A DNA stretch of 64,000 nt from the NCBI RefSeq assembly GCF_017426705.2, contig NZ_CP147251.1, positions 1,278,501-1,342,500 on the forward strand, in the 5' to 3' direction. Below the pieces are notes generated by a model. The model did not search any database, had not been told where the DNA came from, and saw only the letters and a list, made by a program, of their open reading frames with translations. The translations under genes and the position numbers were made by a program. Positions 63,620-64,000 of the stretch are shown in pieces. The DNA comes from Enterococcus sp. DIV2402. GTDB taxonomy: Bacteria; Bacillota; Bacilli; Lactobacillales; Enterococcaceae. Position 1 is the first letter of the stretch; every line of letters starts with the position of its first letter.

Positions 63620-64000
63620 TTGGAAATTAATGTATTTGAAGGTGTAAATAGAAACGAATTATCCATGATTGAAGTTGCCTATGCAATTTTGTCTCAAAAA
63701 GGCGATGTAATGGATTTTTCAGATTTAGTAAATGAGATTCAAACCTATTTAGGGAAATCTGATAGCGATATTCGTGATTCATTGGCGCAGTTTTATACAG
63801 ACTTAAACATTGATGGTAGTTTCATTTCTTTAGGTGATAATCGTTGGGGCTTACGTTCATGGTATGCCATTGATTCGATTGACGAAGAAGTAAACCATGG
63901 AATTGACGAAGATGACGAAGATGCACCACGCCGTCGTAAACGTAAGAAAGTAAATGCCTTTATTAGTGATGATGAAGATGCTATTGACTACAACGATGAT
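63620..64000 (+). CDS. rpoE: RNA polymerase delta subunit, N-terminal part (runs off the edge)
   Basis: 127 codons visible from TTG 63620, starting [25 protein letters not shown]-terminal HARE-HTH domain (1-90; [26 protein letters not shown]), then the start of the acidic disordered tail ([24 protein letters not shown]). Delta binds the polymerase core and speeds recycling. AAAGGA precedes the TTG. Confidence 0.93.
   Translation, partial: MEINVFEGVNRNELSMIEVAYAILSQKGDVMDFSDLVNEIQTYLGKSDSDIRDSLAQFYTDLNIDGSFISLGDNRWGLRSWYAIDSIDEEVNHGIDEDDEDAPRRRKRKKVNAFISDDEDAIDYNDD

Noticed and set aside
1..64000. Prophage, integrative element or insertion sequence
   Set aside because: No integrase, transposase, phage structural gene, tRNA attachment site or flanking target duplication was seen.

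Overview
The window is low-GC, gene-dense Firmicute DNA, most likely from the genus Enterococcus or a close relative in the Enterococcaceae. The evidence is the housekeeping set and its order (rnhC/zapA/cvpA/mutS2/trxA/uvrC; lipL-ywfO-like pair; ywiB-like gene beside rpoE), a PBP4/PBP5-type low-affinity penicillin-binding protein, a BusR-BusA osmoprotectant locus, a T-box leader, strong purine-rich ribosome binding sites and frequent TTG/GTG starts. The species cannot be named from the sequence alone.

Left arm (1-13.1 kb): the tail of a MarR-type regulator and an MFS pump are followed by a nine-gene, same-strand exopolysaccharide locus (1837-11757): VTC-domain protein, DUF4956 membrane protein, CotH-family kinase, MBOAT membrane protein, DHHW/AlgJ-like protein, membrane-anchored metallo-beta-lactamase-fold protein, BcsA-like synthase with an intact PilZ domain, and a GH5 lipoprotein. 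A separately transcribed membrane GGDEF diguanylate cyclase follows (11922-13079). Together they look like a self-contained c-di-GMP-controlled system for a cellulose-like polymer, which is rare in lactic acid bacteria. Both would-be O-acylation proteins (MBOAT and DHHW) have lost the residues that normally catalyse acyl transfer, so the pair looks conserved in fold but changed in function. This is the most interesting part of the window.

13-30 kb: a methionine-type T-box controls an orphan MetQ lipoprotein. Then come a DUF6157 gene, a two-component system with an ABC-2 transporter, an orphan PotD-like binding protein with an amidohydrolase, a LacI-regulated sugar ABC importer with a cytoplasmic GH32 fructosidase (probably fructo-oligosaccharide or sucrose use), and an ECF vitamin/cofactor-type transporter.

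30-39 kb: a cytoplasmic 5'-nucleotidase-family enzyme, a DadA-like oxidase, an unrecognised 444-residue protein, and an osmoprotection locus. That locus has a GntR-RCK_C repressor of the c-di-AMP-binding BusR type, a well-defined palindrome over the busA promoter, the ATPase, the permease fused to a binding domain, and an extra lipoprotein whose binding domain is a circular permutation of the fused one.

39-64 kb: mostly core genes (RNase HIII, ZapA, CvpA, MutS2, thioredoxin, UvrC), an amino-acid ABC importer with an aminotransferase and an ornithine-cyclodeaminase-family enzyme, a PadR/DUF2812/ABC exporter operon, an alpha/beta hydrolase with a GNAT enzyme, the PBP4/5-like gene, and a block of small metabolic enzymes ending in rpoE, which runs off the right edge. 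No rRNA, tRNA, CRISPR array, insertion sequence or prophage was seen. A pair of 43-nt direct repeats lies between trxA and uvrC.
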